Positions 45,330-54,058 of a DNA stretch of 64,000 nucleotides are shown piece by piece. How positions within the stretch are numbered: position 1 is the stretch's first letter; each line of letters starts with the position of its first letter. A model generated the notes under the pieces. That model was not told the DNA's origin. It saw only the letters and a program-made list of their open reading frames with translations, and made no database searches. Position numbers and translations under genes: made by a program. The DNA comes from DATFVA01 sp963832355 (GTDB lineage Bacteria > Bacteroidota > Ignavibacteria > Ignavibacteriales > Ignavibacteriaceae), in contig CAWHTX010000004.1 in the NCBI GenBank assembly GCA_963832355.1, positions 1-64,000 on the forward strand. Reading direction: 5' to 3'.

Positions 45330-45530
45330 TATTTTTACAGGAGATCTTCTTTATAAATGTTTCGATGCGATGCGGCCGGGAATAGTAAGGATATTTCAAA
45401 CTTCTACTGAAATGAAGCTGCTATGCAGCTAAGATTTAACACCACAATTCTTCGACACATCGCGACATATTAGCAGCTATCATGTCTGGCCGAATACCGT
45501 TTCCAGCAGCGCAGCGGTGACATGCTAACT

Positions 45531-47222
45531 CTATACCATCTTGCGGGAGAAAAAGGGATTCAGCAGAAGGGATATACTCAATACTAGGAGACACCCGATT
45601 ACATTATACCACAGGAAGGGGATAGCGGTAAAGAAATAACAATAAAGTACAGCCAGCTCAGCTATCAGGGCTGCTATAAAAGTGGGTGTGCCTGTCACTC
45701 TTTTCAGATAAAATGCCACTAGGAATATTCCCAGCATTGTACCGTACACAAGCGAACCTAATACATTAACAGCTTCAATTAATGATCCAAGCCGGTTGGC
45801 AAATAAGGCGAAAGTGATCGCGTATGCTCCCCATAGAACAGTGGCGAGCTTTGAGATCCTCAGGTAATGCCTGTCGTCCGCATCCTTTTTTATCATCCTT
45901 TTATAAATATCTATTACCGTAGTAGAGGCAAGCGCGTTAAGTTCCGCAGAAGTTGACGACATTGAGGCGGAGAATATAGCAGCCAGTATTAACCCGATTA
46001 ATCCCGCAGGCAGGAAACTGATAATGTAGTTTATGAAGATATAGTTTGTGTCGTTTGCATCTGCTCCCGGGTCGGCTTTCTGAATCAGGCCAACAGCCTC
46101 ACTCCTGACCAGATTCGCTTCATTCTGCTTGCTCCGGATCTGTTCCAGCAGCTCATCTGTTTTTTCATCTCTTCCGGAATGGATAGAAGCGAGCATTTCT
46201 TCAAGTTTCTCCTTTTTCTCCGTATGGATCTGCTCATAACGGTTCTGGAGATCATTATATTGTCCGGCATAACTACTTTGTTTAACTGTACTTACGGCAT
46301 TAGGATTAAAGAAGATCGGCGGCATATTGAATTGGTAAAGCACAAAAACCATAGCCCCTACAAATAAAATGAAGAACTGCATCGGGACTTTAACGATTCC
46401 GTTAGTCAACAACCCCAGCCTGCTTTGTCCAATCGTGCTCCCGGAAAGATACCTCTGAACCTGCGACTGGTCAGTCCCGAAGTAAGAAAGCATCAGGAAC
46501 GTGCCACCAATAATACCCGACCAGAAGGTATACCGGTTATTAAGATCAAAAGAAAAATCTATTGCGTTCAGCCTTCCAAGTTTCCCGGCAACATATGCTG
46601 CATCTATTGGAGACACATCTTTAGGGAGGAGGAAAAAGATCATTACGAATGCCGCAAACATTCCCAGAGTAATAATGATCATCTGCTGGATATGAGTCTG
46701 GTTTACCGCTTTGGTTCCGCCTGTGGTTGTATAGATAACAACAAGTACTCCCGTAACTATTACTGTGAGGTCGATGTCCCATCCCATTATCACAGAAAGA
46801 ATGAGCGAAGGTGCAAATATTGTAAATCCTGCCGCAAGGCCCCTCTGTGACAAGAACAACAAACTGCCAAGTGTTCTGTTCTTTAAATCGAATCTTTTTT
46901 CAAGATACTCGTAGGCAGTATAAACATTCAGTCTGTGGAAGATGGGGACTGCTGTGATGGAAAGAATTATCATTGCAATAGGGAGACCGAGGTAGAATTG
47001 AACAAACCTCATACCATCAACGTAAGCCTGACCGGGTGTAGAAAGAAAAGTTATTGCACTTGCCTGGGTGGCCATTATTGAAAGAGCAATGGTAAACCAG
47101 CGCGTGGTTCTTCCGGCACGCATATAACCGTCAATGTCCTTCGTCCCCCTGGTTTTCCAGACACCATAAACTGTCACGAACAACAGGAAGCCAATGAGAA
47201 CAATCCAGTCAATAAGGGTCAC
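45531..47222 (-). CDS. Sodium:solute symporter (SSS family) with a cytosolic coiled-coil insert
   Basis: A 563-residue sodium-coupled transporter with about 13 helices. SSS features include GYMRAGRTTRWFTIALSIMATQASAITFLSTPGQAY, YTTTGGTKAVNQTHIQQ, SYFGTDQSQVQRYLSG and IFSASMSSTSAELNALAST. Between helices, residues 320-382 form a highly charged stretch (Glu, Lys, Gln) with heptad-like spacing, which looks like an inserted coiled coil and is unusual. The start GTG (47222) overlaps the stop of a 50-residue membrane protein by four bases. The substrate is unknown; linkage to a sugar deacetylase hints at a sugar-like compound. Confidence 0.92.
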   Translation of the reverse strand: MTLIDWIVLIGFLLFVTVYGVWKTRGTKDIDGYMRAGRTTRWFTIALSIMATQASAITFLSTPGQAYVDGMRFVQFYLGLPIAMIILSITAVPIFHRLNVYTAYEYLEKRFDLKNRTLGSLLFLSQRGLAAGFTIFAPSLILSVIMGWDIDLTVIVTGVLVVIYTTTGGTKAVNQTHIQQMIIITLGMFAAFVMIFFLLPKDVSPIDAAYVAGKLGRLNAIDFSFDLNNRYTFWSGIIGGTFLMLSYFGTDQSQVQRYLSGSTIGQSRLGLLTNGIVKVPMQFFILFVGAMVFVLYQFNMPPIFFNPNAVSTVKQSSYAGQYNDLQNRYEQIHTEKKEKLEEMLASIHSGRDEKTDELLEQIRSKQNEANLVRSEAVGLIQKADPGADANDTNYIFINYIISFLPAGLIGLILAAIFSASMSSTSAELNALASTTVIDIYKRMIKKDADDRHYLRISKLATVLWGAYAITFALFANRLGSLIEAVNVLGSLVYGTMLGIFLVAFYLKRVTGTPTFIAALIAELAVLYCYFFTAIPFLWYNVIGCLLVLSISLLLNPFFSRKMV

Positions 47223-47371
47223 TCAAAAACCTTTGTAAATATGTAAAAGAATATGATCAGTATAACAAGATTGAGAAAAACCAGCGCATAAAGTCTGTTC
47301 CAGGTTTTAAGCACCGGTGGTTTCTCTTCACTATCTGTCTTTATTTTCACATCAGTTTGCTTGTGTGCCAT
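47219..47371 (-). CDS. 50-residue single-pass membrane protein between the deacetylase and the symporter
   Basis: A small gene coding for 50 residues: a polar N-terminal half (MAHKQTDVKIKTDSEEK...) and one transmembrane helix (LYALVFLNLVILIIFFYIF) with a short tail KVFE. It begins 20 bases inside the end of the PIG-L gene and its stop TGA overlaps the symporter GTG start (GTGA). This nesting argues for real, coupled translation. Small single-helix partners of sodium symporters are known elsewhere (for example YhdT with PanF), so an accessory-subunit role is plausible. No clear ribosome binding site is seen. It is not similar to any family I can name. Confidence 0.78.
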   Translation of the reverse strand: MAHKQTDVKIKTDSEEKPPVLKTWNRLYALVFLNLVILIIFFYIFTKVFE

Positions 47372-49856
47372 TTTGTTTTGCCGATATCATATTAACAAAA
47401 AATCTGAATGCACCGGGAACTCCTGCCGGAATCTGCCGGAACCACGAGTATCCCGTATAGATGTAAACACCTTTACCATAATCTGCGTAAAGCATTCCGC
47501 CGTCAAGCGGCTGCTCACCGGGATCATTTCCGGAGAGCACAACCTGGTACCGGGGATCCCATTGATCCGCAAAATAAAGTCCTCTTTCCTGAACCCACCC
47601 TGTAAAGTCATCCTGCGTAATTTTATTCGGGTAATTCAGGACAGGAAGAGAAGGGTTAACAAAAGATATAGGGGCTTCTTCAACGGTAATCCTATCGTGC
47701 GAAAGTGAGAAAGGATAGGGTCCTATGTTATCAAGCTCCAGGTGAGCGGTTGTATTATACTGTTCAACGAGTGTCCCGCCGTCTTTTACGTAATTCATAA
47801 GTCTCGGCTGATCCTGAACCAGTCTGTCTCGCGTATTGTAAGCTCTTATTCCAGTTACAATTGCATCAAAGGATGAAAGATCAGCGGTATCCAGCTCTGC
47901 ATCTGATAACATCTTTACGCTATATCCAAGCTGTCTCAGGTACTCAGGGATCTTATCGCCCGAACCCATTATGTAGCCGATATTACTTATGGTCTTCTTA
48001 ATATTCAGACGCAGAAGCTTTGCCTGTGCAGGCGGGAATAACGTCTGTATCGGTATGTGGGGATAGTCTATTGTAACTACTCCGCGGGTAATCACTTTCC
48101 CGTCTTCTTCAGCAACAGCCTGCAAAGTGGATTCCGTCTGGCCTTTAGGCGGAGTGACACTGAAAGTGAAGATTTTTTCTTTTCCTTTTTCAGTAAAAGA
48201 ATACTCATATGATGCCGGCTGAATCTTCCATCCGTCGGGCACTTGCAGACGAAGCTTTCCGTTTGCATTACCCGTATTGCTTTTCAATTTTACCGTTACC
48301 GGTTCTGCACTGTTATCAGTAAACAGGTAAATATTATCCGAAAGATTTATAGATACAGGAGGGGCGATTACTATCGGCCTGTATTCCTCGCCGTGAACCG
48401 GATCGGTCCAGTGGTAAAAGACCGGGACGTCCATAGTAAAGTCGGTTGTTCCGGCAGTCATAGTAAACTGCGCAGTAAGAGGGGGGTCTTTTGACGCCTT
48501 GCCGATCATCTGCTGATCGTCAACAGTGTAAGCTCCTTTGCCGTGGGGTTTCATCAGCCAGTAGGGCTGGGTAATTGATACATCGGCCGGAAGAACAGAT
48601 GTTTCATCATACTTCAGCATTTCATTCCCGGAGAGTATCCGGTCCACATTATCGGGAGTAGCCTGATAAGAAACCGATACGCTCTTTAATTTTATAGGGT
48701 AACCCGACCTATTAACAACCGATGCACTGATCTTCACGGAATCACCCGGGACGTATGAATAACTGTCGGCATCTGCTTCCAGCCATAGTCCGGCCGCCCC
48801 CCTTATTACCTCAAGCAGTTCCTTTTTCTTTAAGGGCACCCAGTAATCGTCGTTTAGTTTTTTCAGCTCGCTGTAAGCCTTAATAAGTTTGGGTAGACTG
48901 GCCGCCGGATCCTGAGGATTATATTCCTGTTCAACCTCTTTAAGCAATGCCGAAACTTTACTGCTGCCTTTAACCCGGTTCCAAGTCAGGTCAATTCCCT
49001 CGAATAAATCCGTCTTTGCAGTATCTCCTTCAAGATACTGAAAATAGTTGATCTGCTCTCCGCGTCGTGCGCTTACACCAAAACCCTGACTCTTATGCAT
49101 GCTTCTGCTTTCCGCAGCTATTTCGGTATAAGATTTACCGAGCAGCGGATTGTAAGCTCCGAGGTCTATCTTTATATCATGCGATTCATCGGTGCTGCTT
49201 CTTCTCCATGACATGACATTATAGTACAGTCGTTTCGGCTGCCAGGTTTTAACGTATTTTAATTGTTCGGGGAAGCTGTTAGGATCACCGGAAAGCTTGA
49301 ATGCTTCTTCGGCGAGCAGGGCGGACGCGGTATGATGTCCATGTCCTCCTGCACCGGTTCCCGGAAAACGGGTTATAATAACATCGGGCCGAAATTTCCT
49401 GATTATCCAGACAACATCGGAAAGGATCTTCTGTTTACCCCAGATACCAAATGTTTCCTCAGGATTCTTTGAATACCCGAAATCGACAGCACGTGTAAAG
49501 AATTGTTCTGCCCCGTCAATTCTTCTTGCCGCAAGTAGTTCCTGTGTTCTTATCACTCCCAGTGCATCGGCCTGTTCGTCTCCTATTAGATTTTGGCCTC
49601 CGCTCCCGCGGTTCATTGCACAGTAACCTGCCCTCAGCAGCCGTCCTGATTCAAAGTAGGCCAGTGCAGCAGTATTCTCGTCATCCGGGTGAGCGGCTAC
49701 ATAAAGAACGCTCCCAAGTACGTTAAGCTTTTTTATTGCAAGTTCCAGTTCTGCGGCATCGGGTTGTTTAACCGGCTGGGCCTGGATTATTTGGCAGGAT
49801 AATAAGATGATAACGGGTAAAACAAATACTTTCCTAAATAGCAGATTCATATTCAC
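47352..49856 (-). CDS. PIG-L family deacetylase, large secreted form
   Basis: An 834-residue exported protein (signal peptide to about residue 26, IIQAQ). The N-terminal PIG-L/LmbE domain has AHPDDE at 55-60 and the zinc-binding HGHH at 172-175, the pattern of N-acetylglucosaminyl-type deacetylases. The middle (about 340-610) is a set of beta-sandwich regions, and the C-terminal ~200 residues contain SFDAIVTGIRAYNTRD and a GATase1-like fold. The likely reaction is removal of acetyl groups from a sugar outside the cytoplasm; substrate unknown. It is first in an operon with the membrane microprotein and the sodium symporter. Confidence 0.9.
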   Translation of the reverse strand: MNMNLLFRKVFVLPVIILLSCQIIQAQPVKQPDAAELELAIKKLNVLGSVLYVAAHPDDENTAALAYFESGRLLRAGYCAMNRGSGGQNLIGDEQADALGVIRTQELLAARRIDGAEQFFTRAVDFGYSKNPEETFGIWGKQKILSDVVWIIRKFRPDVIITRFPGTGAGGHGHHTASALLAEEAFKLSGDPNSFPEQLKYVKTWQPKRLYYNVMSWRRSSTDESHDIKIDLGAYNPLLGKSYTEIAAESRSMHKSQGFGVSARRGEQINYFQYLEGDTAKTDLFEGIDLTWNRVKGSSKVSALLKEVEQEYNPQDPAASLPKLIKAYSELKKLNDDYWVPLKKKELLEVIRGAAGLWLEADADSYSYVPGDSVKISASVVNRSGYPIKLKSVSVSYQATPDNVDRILSGNEMLKYDETSVLPADVSITQPYWLMKPHGKGAYTVDDQQMIGKASKDPPLTAQFTMTAGTTDFTMDVPVFYHWTDPVHGEEYRPIVIAPPVSINLSDNIYLFTDNSAEPVTVKLKSNTGNANGKLRLQVPDGWKIQPASYEYSFTEKGKEKIFTFSVTPPKGQTESTLQAVAEEDGKVITRGVVTIDYPHIPIQTLFPPAQAKLLRLNIKKTISNIGYIMGSGDKIPEYLRQLGYSVKMLSDAELDTADLSSFDAIVTGIRAYNTRDRLVQDQPRLMNYVKDGGTLVEQYNTTAHLELDNIGPYPFSLSHDRITVEEAPISFVNPSLPVLNYPNKITQDDFTGWVQERGLYFADQWDPRYQVVLSGNDPGEQPLDGGMLYADYGKGVYIYTGYSWFRQIPAGVPGAFRFFVNMISAKQNGTQAN

Positions 49857-50181
49857 CTAAAAGTTTGCGTTACAGAATAATCTTGATTCTTATAAATTAA
49901 CCAGATGGAATCACTCCTTAACCGTTTCAACCGATTTCGGATAGTGTTTCACTTATTAACAGTGCATTCCTTGTTAAAGTTCTCTCTGAATAGGTCAGAT
50001 AATACAACTAAATATTTAAATTTCCAATGGATTTATGATTAGAGGTCAAGAGTGGAATTGCGGCGGTTCCTCCTCTTTTTAGTTCCATCGATTAATATTG
50101 GAGAAATGAGAATGATACTAAAAAAATATTCTGTATTAATAGTTAGCTTTATTTATCTTTGTTATGCACAACTAAGAATTT
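49857..50181. other. Intergenic region between divergent operons
   Basis: No gene, repeat or clear hairpin seen in these 325 bases. An open frame at 50052-50327 overlaps the next gene in another frame and looks spurious. The promoters for the PIG-L operon and for the proline-tailed protein gene must lie here. Confidence 0.5.
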
Positions 50182-50721
50182 ATGTTGAAAAAGTGCATAT
50201 CCATATTACTTCTCTTTTGCCTGTTCGTAAATTCAGGGGGATTTATCGTCGTTTTCTACCAGGCCCAGAGCTCCGCCAGGAACCAGATGTTCAGAAGTCT
50301 CAGGGAAGAGAACTATTCATCCGATGAAATAGTGAAGTTCAGGGTGAACAGCGGACTCCTGTACCGCAACGGCGCGGGATTTTTATGGAAAGACTCGCGT
50401 GAGTTCGAGTACAAGGGACAGATGTACGATATCATTAAAATGGTTAATGATAATGATGAGGTGATAATATACTGTCTGAATGATATCAGCGAAGCGAAGA
50501 TTATCACTGCATTTAACGATGAACTGAATGATCTTGCCAACGGCAAACTTAATAACTCAAAATACAGAACCAGCCTGCTGAACCTCATTTCGCAGGCATT
50601 ATGTCTTAAGCCTTTCCTGCCAAAGGGTCCTGAAGGAAGGCAGAAATTCATATCTGAATTCCACTTAAACATCTTCAATTATATAACAGACATACCTTCG
50701 CCCCCTCCAAGGACAGCCTGA
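50182..50721 (+). CDS. Proline-tailed small protein preceding a TonB receptor, second copy
   Basis: A 179-residue protein with an N-terminal hydrophobic segment (residues 6-27), an acidic and Asn-rich body, and a tail ITDIPSPPPRTA. The central FEYKGQMYDIIKMVNDNDEVIIYCLNDISEA aligns with the copy at 36200-36730. As there, the next gene (51 bases on) is a TonB-dependent receptor. A periplasmic or envelope role beside the receptor is likely from the position alone; the function is unknown to me. The ribosome binding site is weak. Confidence 0.75.
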   Translation: MLKKCISILLLFCLFVNSGGFIVVFYQAQSSARNQMFRSLREENYSSDEIVKFRVNSGLLYRNGAGFLWKDSREFEYKGQMYDIIKMVNDNDEVIIYCLNDISEAKIITAFNDELNDLANGKLNNSKYRTSLLNLISQALCLKPFLPKGPEGRQKFISEFHLNIFNYITDIPSPPPRTA

Positions 50722-50765
50722 ATTATTGTAATCCTTTTTTAAATACTATTAACAATTTATTCAGG
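50717..50765 (+). repeat. Inverted repeat between the proline-tailed gene and its TonB receptor
   Basis: CCTGAAT (50717-50723, overlapping the stop codon) pairs with ATTCAGG (50759-50765); further pairing (ATTGT with ACAAT) extends it. It could attenuate or separate expression of the two genes. Confidence 0.4.
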
Positions 50766-50772
50766 TATTAAA

Positions 50773-52875
50773 ATGAAGAGTATAATACTATTACTGTCAT
50801 TATGTCTTTCCTGTGCAGTATATACTTCCGCACAGCAGAATAGCGCCGCCGCTGATACGATAAATTATCAGCTTCCCCAGGAGGTTGTTGTTACAGCGCC
50901 GAGATTAAATCTTCCGTTAAAACAAATAACCTTTGCCACTACTGTGGTAGATCAGGACTTTCTTAACACCATGCCCAGGTTTGTTTCTATCGATGAAGCC
51001 CTCAAGATAGTCCCGGGCGTTAAGATAGATAACCAGGCAAACGGCAACAGACTCCACCTTTCAATCCGCGGTATAGGAATCCTCACCGAGAGGGGAATAA
51101 GAGGGATCAAAATACTGATGGATGAACTTCCGATAAACGATCCTACAGGATTCGCACCCGATTTCTTTGATATAGATATGACAAATATATCGCGAATAGA
51201 AGTGCTCCGTGGTCCTGCCGCATCACTGTACGGCGGAAGTGCAACAGGAGGCATCGTTAACGTCATCAGCAAGAATGCGCCAAACACCCCTTTATTCGGT
51301 GAAGCCGGAGGCGTTTACGGTTCCAACAATTTCTGGAAAGGATACGGTCAGTTTGGAGGACGCACGAAAGATATCGATTACAGAATATCCTTGGGAAGAA
51401 CCATGGGCGACGGCTACCGCGTTCATACTCATTTCTGGGGCAATAATGTTTATGCAAAAGCATCCTATATACCTAACAGCAATATAAAAATTACACCTAT
51501 CCTCGAGTACGTTAACTACTACCATGAGAATCCCGAAGGAATAAACCTGCAGCAGTATAATGAGGACCCGAGACAGGCTAATCCCGATGCGGTTCCGTTT
51601 AATGAATATCTGCAGACCGAAAGGAATACGGCGGGGTTAACAGGACTAATGGTATTCGACAAACACGAGATTCAGTTCAATGTATATAATAAAAGGACTT
51701 TGTTTACTGAGGCTAATAATCATACTTTTAACTACAGAACGTATCTTACTCCCGGCACCTCGCTCCAGTATTCTTACGGCTATGGGAAAAAGAATGACTT
51801 CTTCAGGAACAAAGTCAGTGCTGGTGCCGATCTTCAGTGGCAGAATATAAAAGAACACCGTGTTGCTAATAATTATTCGGTTCCCGGTACCGACATTCTG
51901 TCAAATGAAGAGATCGATCAGAGCGGAGTCGGATTATTCCTGCTGGATAATATCTCACTAGGTGAAAAAACAAATATTTTCCTGAGTCTGCGTTACGATA
52001 AGATCCATAATGAACTGAAAGACCTGCTGCAGGAAAATTACGATGCTTCAGGCACAGCTGATTTCTCAAAGACAACCGGTAAAGCGGGCATCAGCTATTC
52101 ACTGATGGAAGAAGTAAATATATATGCCGATTGGGGACAGGGATTTCTTCCCCCGGCAACTGAAGAACTCGCACAGAATCCCGATAACTTCGGAGGGTTT
52201 AATACTCATCTCGTTCCGGCTACGTCTAATGACTATGAGCTTGGCGTAAGGGGTTACGCTGCCAACTCAATTTATTATGATGTTACAGGTTTCTACCTGG
52301 TTACCGAGAACGACTTCGACCGCTACCGCATTACCGATCCTCTTAGAGACCAGGAGACATTTTACCGTAATGTGGGGTCAAGTGAAAGGATAGGACTTGA
52401 GCTTTACTCGAAGTACACCCCCACCAGGGACCTTACTATTCAGGCGGCATACACCTATTCTCACTTCAAGTACACAAACAGCGAACCGATCAGGATAATG
52501 ATGGATGACCCCACTATAATAAAATACATTAAGGACGGAAACTATCTCCCGAATTCGCCTCAGCACCAGCTCTATATCGACGCAGAATATCGTCTGCCGT
52601 ATAATTTTTTTGTTGGTGTAAATACCGAGACCCAGAGCAAGACATACATCGACGGCGCAAATATCGAGAGTGAGGCAGCCGCAGGATATACTCTGATTGG
52701 TGCAAGGATAGGTTATACCCTGAATCTTTCAGGAACCAATGCTGAGATCATTCTGCAGGGAAGAAATCTCGGCGATCAGAAATATGTTGCCTTTACCGAA
52801 CCCGATCCGGGAGGCAATGCTTACCAGCCCGGTGCCGGCAGAGAGTTTTTCGGTACAGTCAGGGTCGGATTATAA
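50773..52875 (+). CDS. TonB-dependent outer-membrane receptor
   Basis: An intact 700-residue receptor. Residues 1-20 are a signal peptide (ending TSAQ). A TonB-box-like EVVVTAPRLN leads into the plug domain (about 40-170), with RLHLSIRGIG, ILMDELPINDPTG and IEVLRGPAASLYGGSATGGIVNVISK. The barrel extends to the end, containing YADWGQGFLPPATEELAQNPDN and closing REFFGTVRVGL. Unlike the receptor at 33708-36111 it has no N-terminal carboxypeptidase-like domain. The ligand is unknown; siderophore, haem or vitamin are typical for such receptors. It follows the proline-tailed protein gene closely. Confidence 0.93.
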   Translation: MKSIILLLSLCLSCAVYTSAQQNSAAADTINYQLPQEVVVTAPRLNLPLKQITFATTVVDQDFLNTMPRFVSIDEALKIVPGVKIDNQANGNRLHLSIRGIGILTERGIRGIKILMDELPINDPTGFAPDFFDIDMTNISRIEVLRGPAASLYGGSATGGIVNVISKNAPNTPLFGEAGGVYGSNNFWKGYGQFGGRTKDIDYRISLGRTMGDGYRVHTHFWGNNVYAKASYIPNSNIKITPILEYVNYYHENPEGINLQQYNEDPRQANPDAVPFNEYLQTERNTAGLTGLMVFDKHEIQFNVYNKRTLFTEANNHTFNYRTYLTPGTSLQYSYGYGKKNDFFRNKVSAGADLQWQNIKEHRVANNYSVPGTDILSNEEIDQSGVGLFLLDNISLGEKTNIFLSLRYDKIHNELKDLLQENYDASGTADFSKTTGKAGISYSLMEEVNIYADWGQGFLPPATEELAQNPDNFGGFNTHLVPATSNDYELGVRGYAANSIYYDVTGFYLVTENDFDRYRITDPLRDQETFYRNVGSSERIGLELYSKYTPTRDLTIQAAYTYSHFKYTNSEPIRIMMDDPTIIKYIKDGNYLPNSPQHQLYIDAEYRLPYNFFVGVNTETQSKTYIDGANIESEAAAGYTLIGARIGYTLNLSGTNAEIILQGRNLGDQKYVAFTEPDPGGNAYQPGAGREFFGTVRVGL

Positions 52876-52897
52876 TTATCTTCTAAATATTCCCAAT

Positions 52898-52919
52898 GCC
52901 GTCGGTTTAGGCCGACGGC
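52898..52919 (+). terminator. Hairpin after the TonB receptor
   Basis: GCCGTCGG and CCGACGGC make a perfect 8-bp stem around a 6-base loop, 23 bases after the receptor stop. The following TGTATTT is only weakly T-rich. Confidence 0.6.
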
Positions 52920-53108
52920 TGTATTTAATCAATCCATCGGCATAATTAGCTCCAGCCGACAGCTCCTTTTATTGATCCCCTAATACTTAATTCTTAGCAC
53001 ATGGCAGACCAGTCTATTCCTGCTGCTCTGTTAAATCACTCTCTGAAATCACATTAATGATTTGGGCCTGAGTCCGGGCCCCTGCGATCGTATTGTTGTA
53101 GGGTATTT

Positions 53109-53185
53109 AACGTATTCACAACGTTTTCAGAACGTTTTCACATAGTTTTCAGAACGTTTTCACATAGTTTTCAGAACGTTTTCAG
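53109..53185. repeat. Seven tandem 11-bp repeats, consensus AACGTTTTCAS
   Basis: Seven units of exactly 11 bases run without gaps: one AACGTATTCAC, two kinds of AACGTTTTCA[CG] (four units) and two ATAGTTTTCAG. Units 3-4 and 5-6 form an identical 22-base pair. One unit per helical turn would place the T-tracts on one face of the DNA, so bending or cooperative protein binding is possible. It precedes the gene at 53311 by about 125 bases. Confidence 0.8.
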
Positions 53186-53310
53186 ATCCTTGTTGAGCCG
53201 GAGTAATAAACCGGCTGTTTTCAGCCAATAGGGAAGATGTGCCCCCCGGAATAGCTTATTGACTCTGTACAAAATCTTAAATATGTTCCCCCAGATACTT
53301 AAATCTCCCT

Positions 53311-53682
53311 TTGAAAACGAATCTGAATATATTACTCCAGCCTGCCAGGATATTTTTCCTTTGCTGGTTTCCTGCGTGGTCCCTTGCATCCTTCCTGATG
53401 GTACAGAAGGTCAGCTATGACATTTCGGTACAGGATGAATCTTACCTTTTCACCTCGCAGGTCACTTCATCATTCTTTAATGGATATGAGGAGAACAAAA
53501 AAAACCGGTATCCCGGAGAAGATGATTCAAGGTACTATTCACTCAAATATCTTGGGAGCGCAGGTATTCATTCAGAAGGGCCGTCAGGAAATTTCCATTA
53601 CAACATTCCTGATAAAATTCCTCTTGTTACAGAAATTTGCTTCATAACAGACCACCCCCGTCCTCCCCCCGGTTCAATTTAA
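53311..53682 (+). CDS. Small protein with hydrophobic N-terminus and proline tail (third, divergent)
   Basis: A 123-residue open frame beginning at TTG. The N-terminus is hydrophobic (IFFLCWFPAWSLASFLM) and the tail is ITDHPRPPPGSI, like the endings of the two proline-tailed proteins beside TonB receptors. The middle (DISVQDESYLFTSQ, then a basic and acidic stretch) lacks their YDII core, so relatedness is uncertain. There is no clear ribosome binding site and the start is doubtful. No TonB receptor follows it. It may be a divergent or decaying relative. Confidence 0.5.
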   Translation: MKTNLNILLQPARIFFLCWFPAWSLASFLMVQKVSYDISVQDESYLFTSQVTSSFFNGYEENKKNRYPGEDDSRYYSLKYLGSAGIHSEGPSGNFHYNIPDKIPLVTEICFITDHPRPPPGSI

Positions 53683-53795
53683 TCCTATACCAATGCATTA
53701 GCTCGCTGCCTTTGCCCTTTAGCGGCAAAATGTGATCATAAAGTGCTGTGTAAAACTCAGCGAAACATTATCAATAATTGTATAAGGAAAGAATC

Positions 53796-53906
53796 ATGCA
53801 GCTTAGCGGATGGATCTTTTTGATTAGTGCGTGGGGAATTATCATTTCTCTCACAGTCTTCTGCTTCATAAGAGTGTTTGCTTCAGAACGTAAAGAGAAA
53901 AAATAA
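53796..53906 (+). CDS. 36-residue membrane microprotein
   Basis: MQLSGWIFLISAWGIIIS... is one transmembrane helix followed by a basic tail (ASERKEKK). AAGGA sits about 7 bases before the ATG. The form resembles small accessory subunits of sodium-dependent symporters (MetS type), but no transporter gene is adjacent. Too short to assign; the good start context and hydrophobic pattern argue that it is real. Confidence 0.6.
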   Translation: MQLSGWIFLISAWGIIISLTVFCFIRVFASERKEKK

Positions 53907-54058
53907 TAAACCCGACAGAGGATTAATAAATATGAACAAAGCAGAAGATAAAGAGCAGGCTGTATTACAATATAAATTTGTTTATATTATATTGAATTAC
54001 AGTCTCGCAGAGGCTGAACTATTGGAGAACGTAAAGTTATTTTGGGGAGGAAACCAAA

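Larger units (their letters stand above)
52876..53310. other. Intergenic region with hairpin and tandem repeats
   Basis: No gene seen. It holds the receptor's terminator-like hairpin, a related partial copy of the same hairpin sequence (CCATCGGC near 52932 and GCCGACAG near 52955), and the seven-unit 11-bp array described separately. Confidence 0.5.

Noticed and set aside
45416..45430. AGCTGC-TAT-GCAGCT hairpin after the rhomboid gene
   Set aside because: Short stem, no T-run, nothing further to support a terminator or regulatory role.
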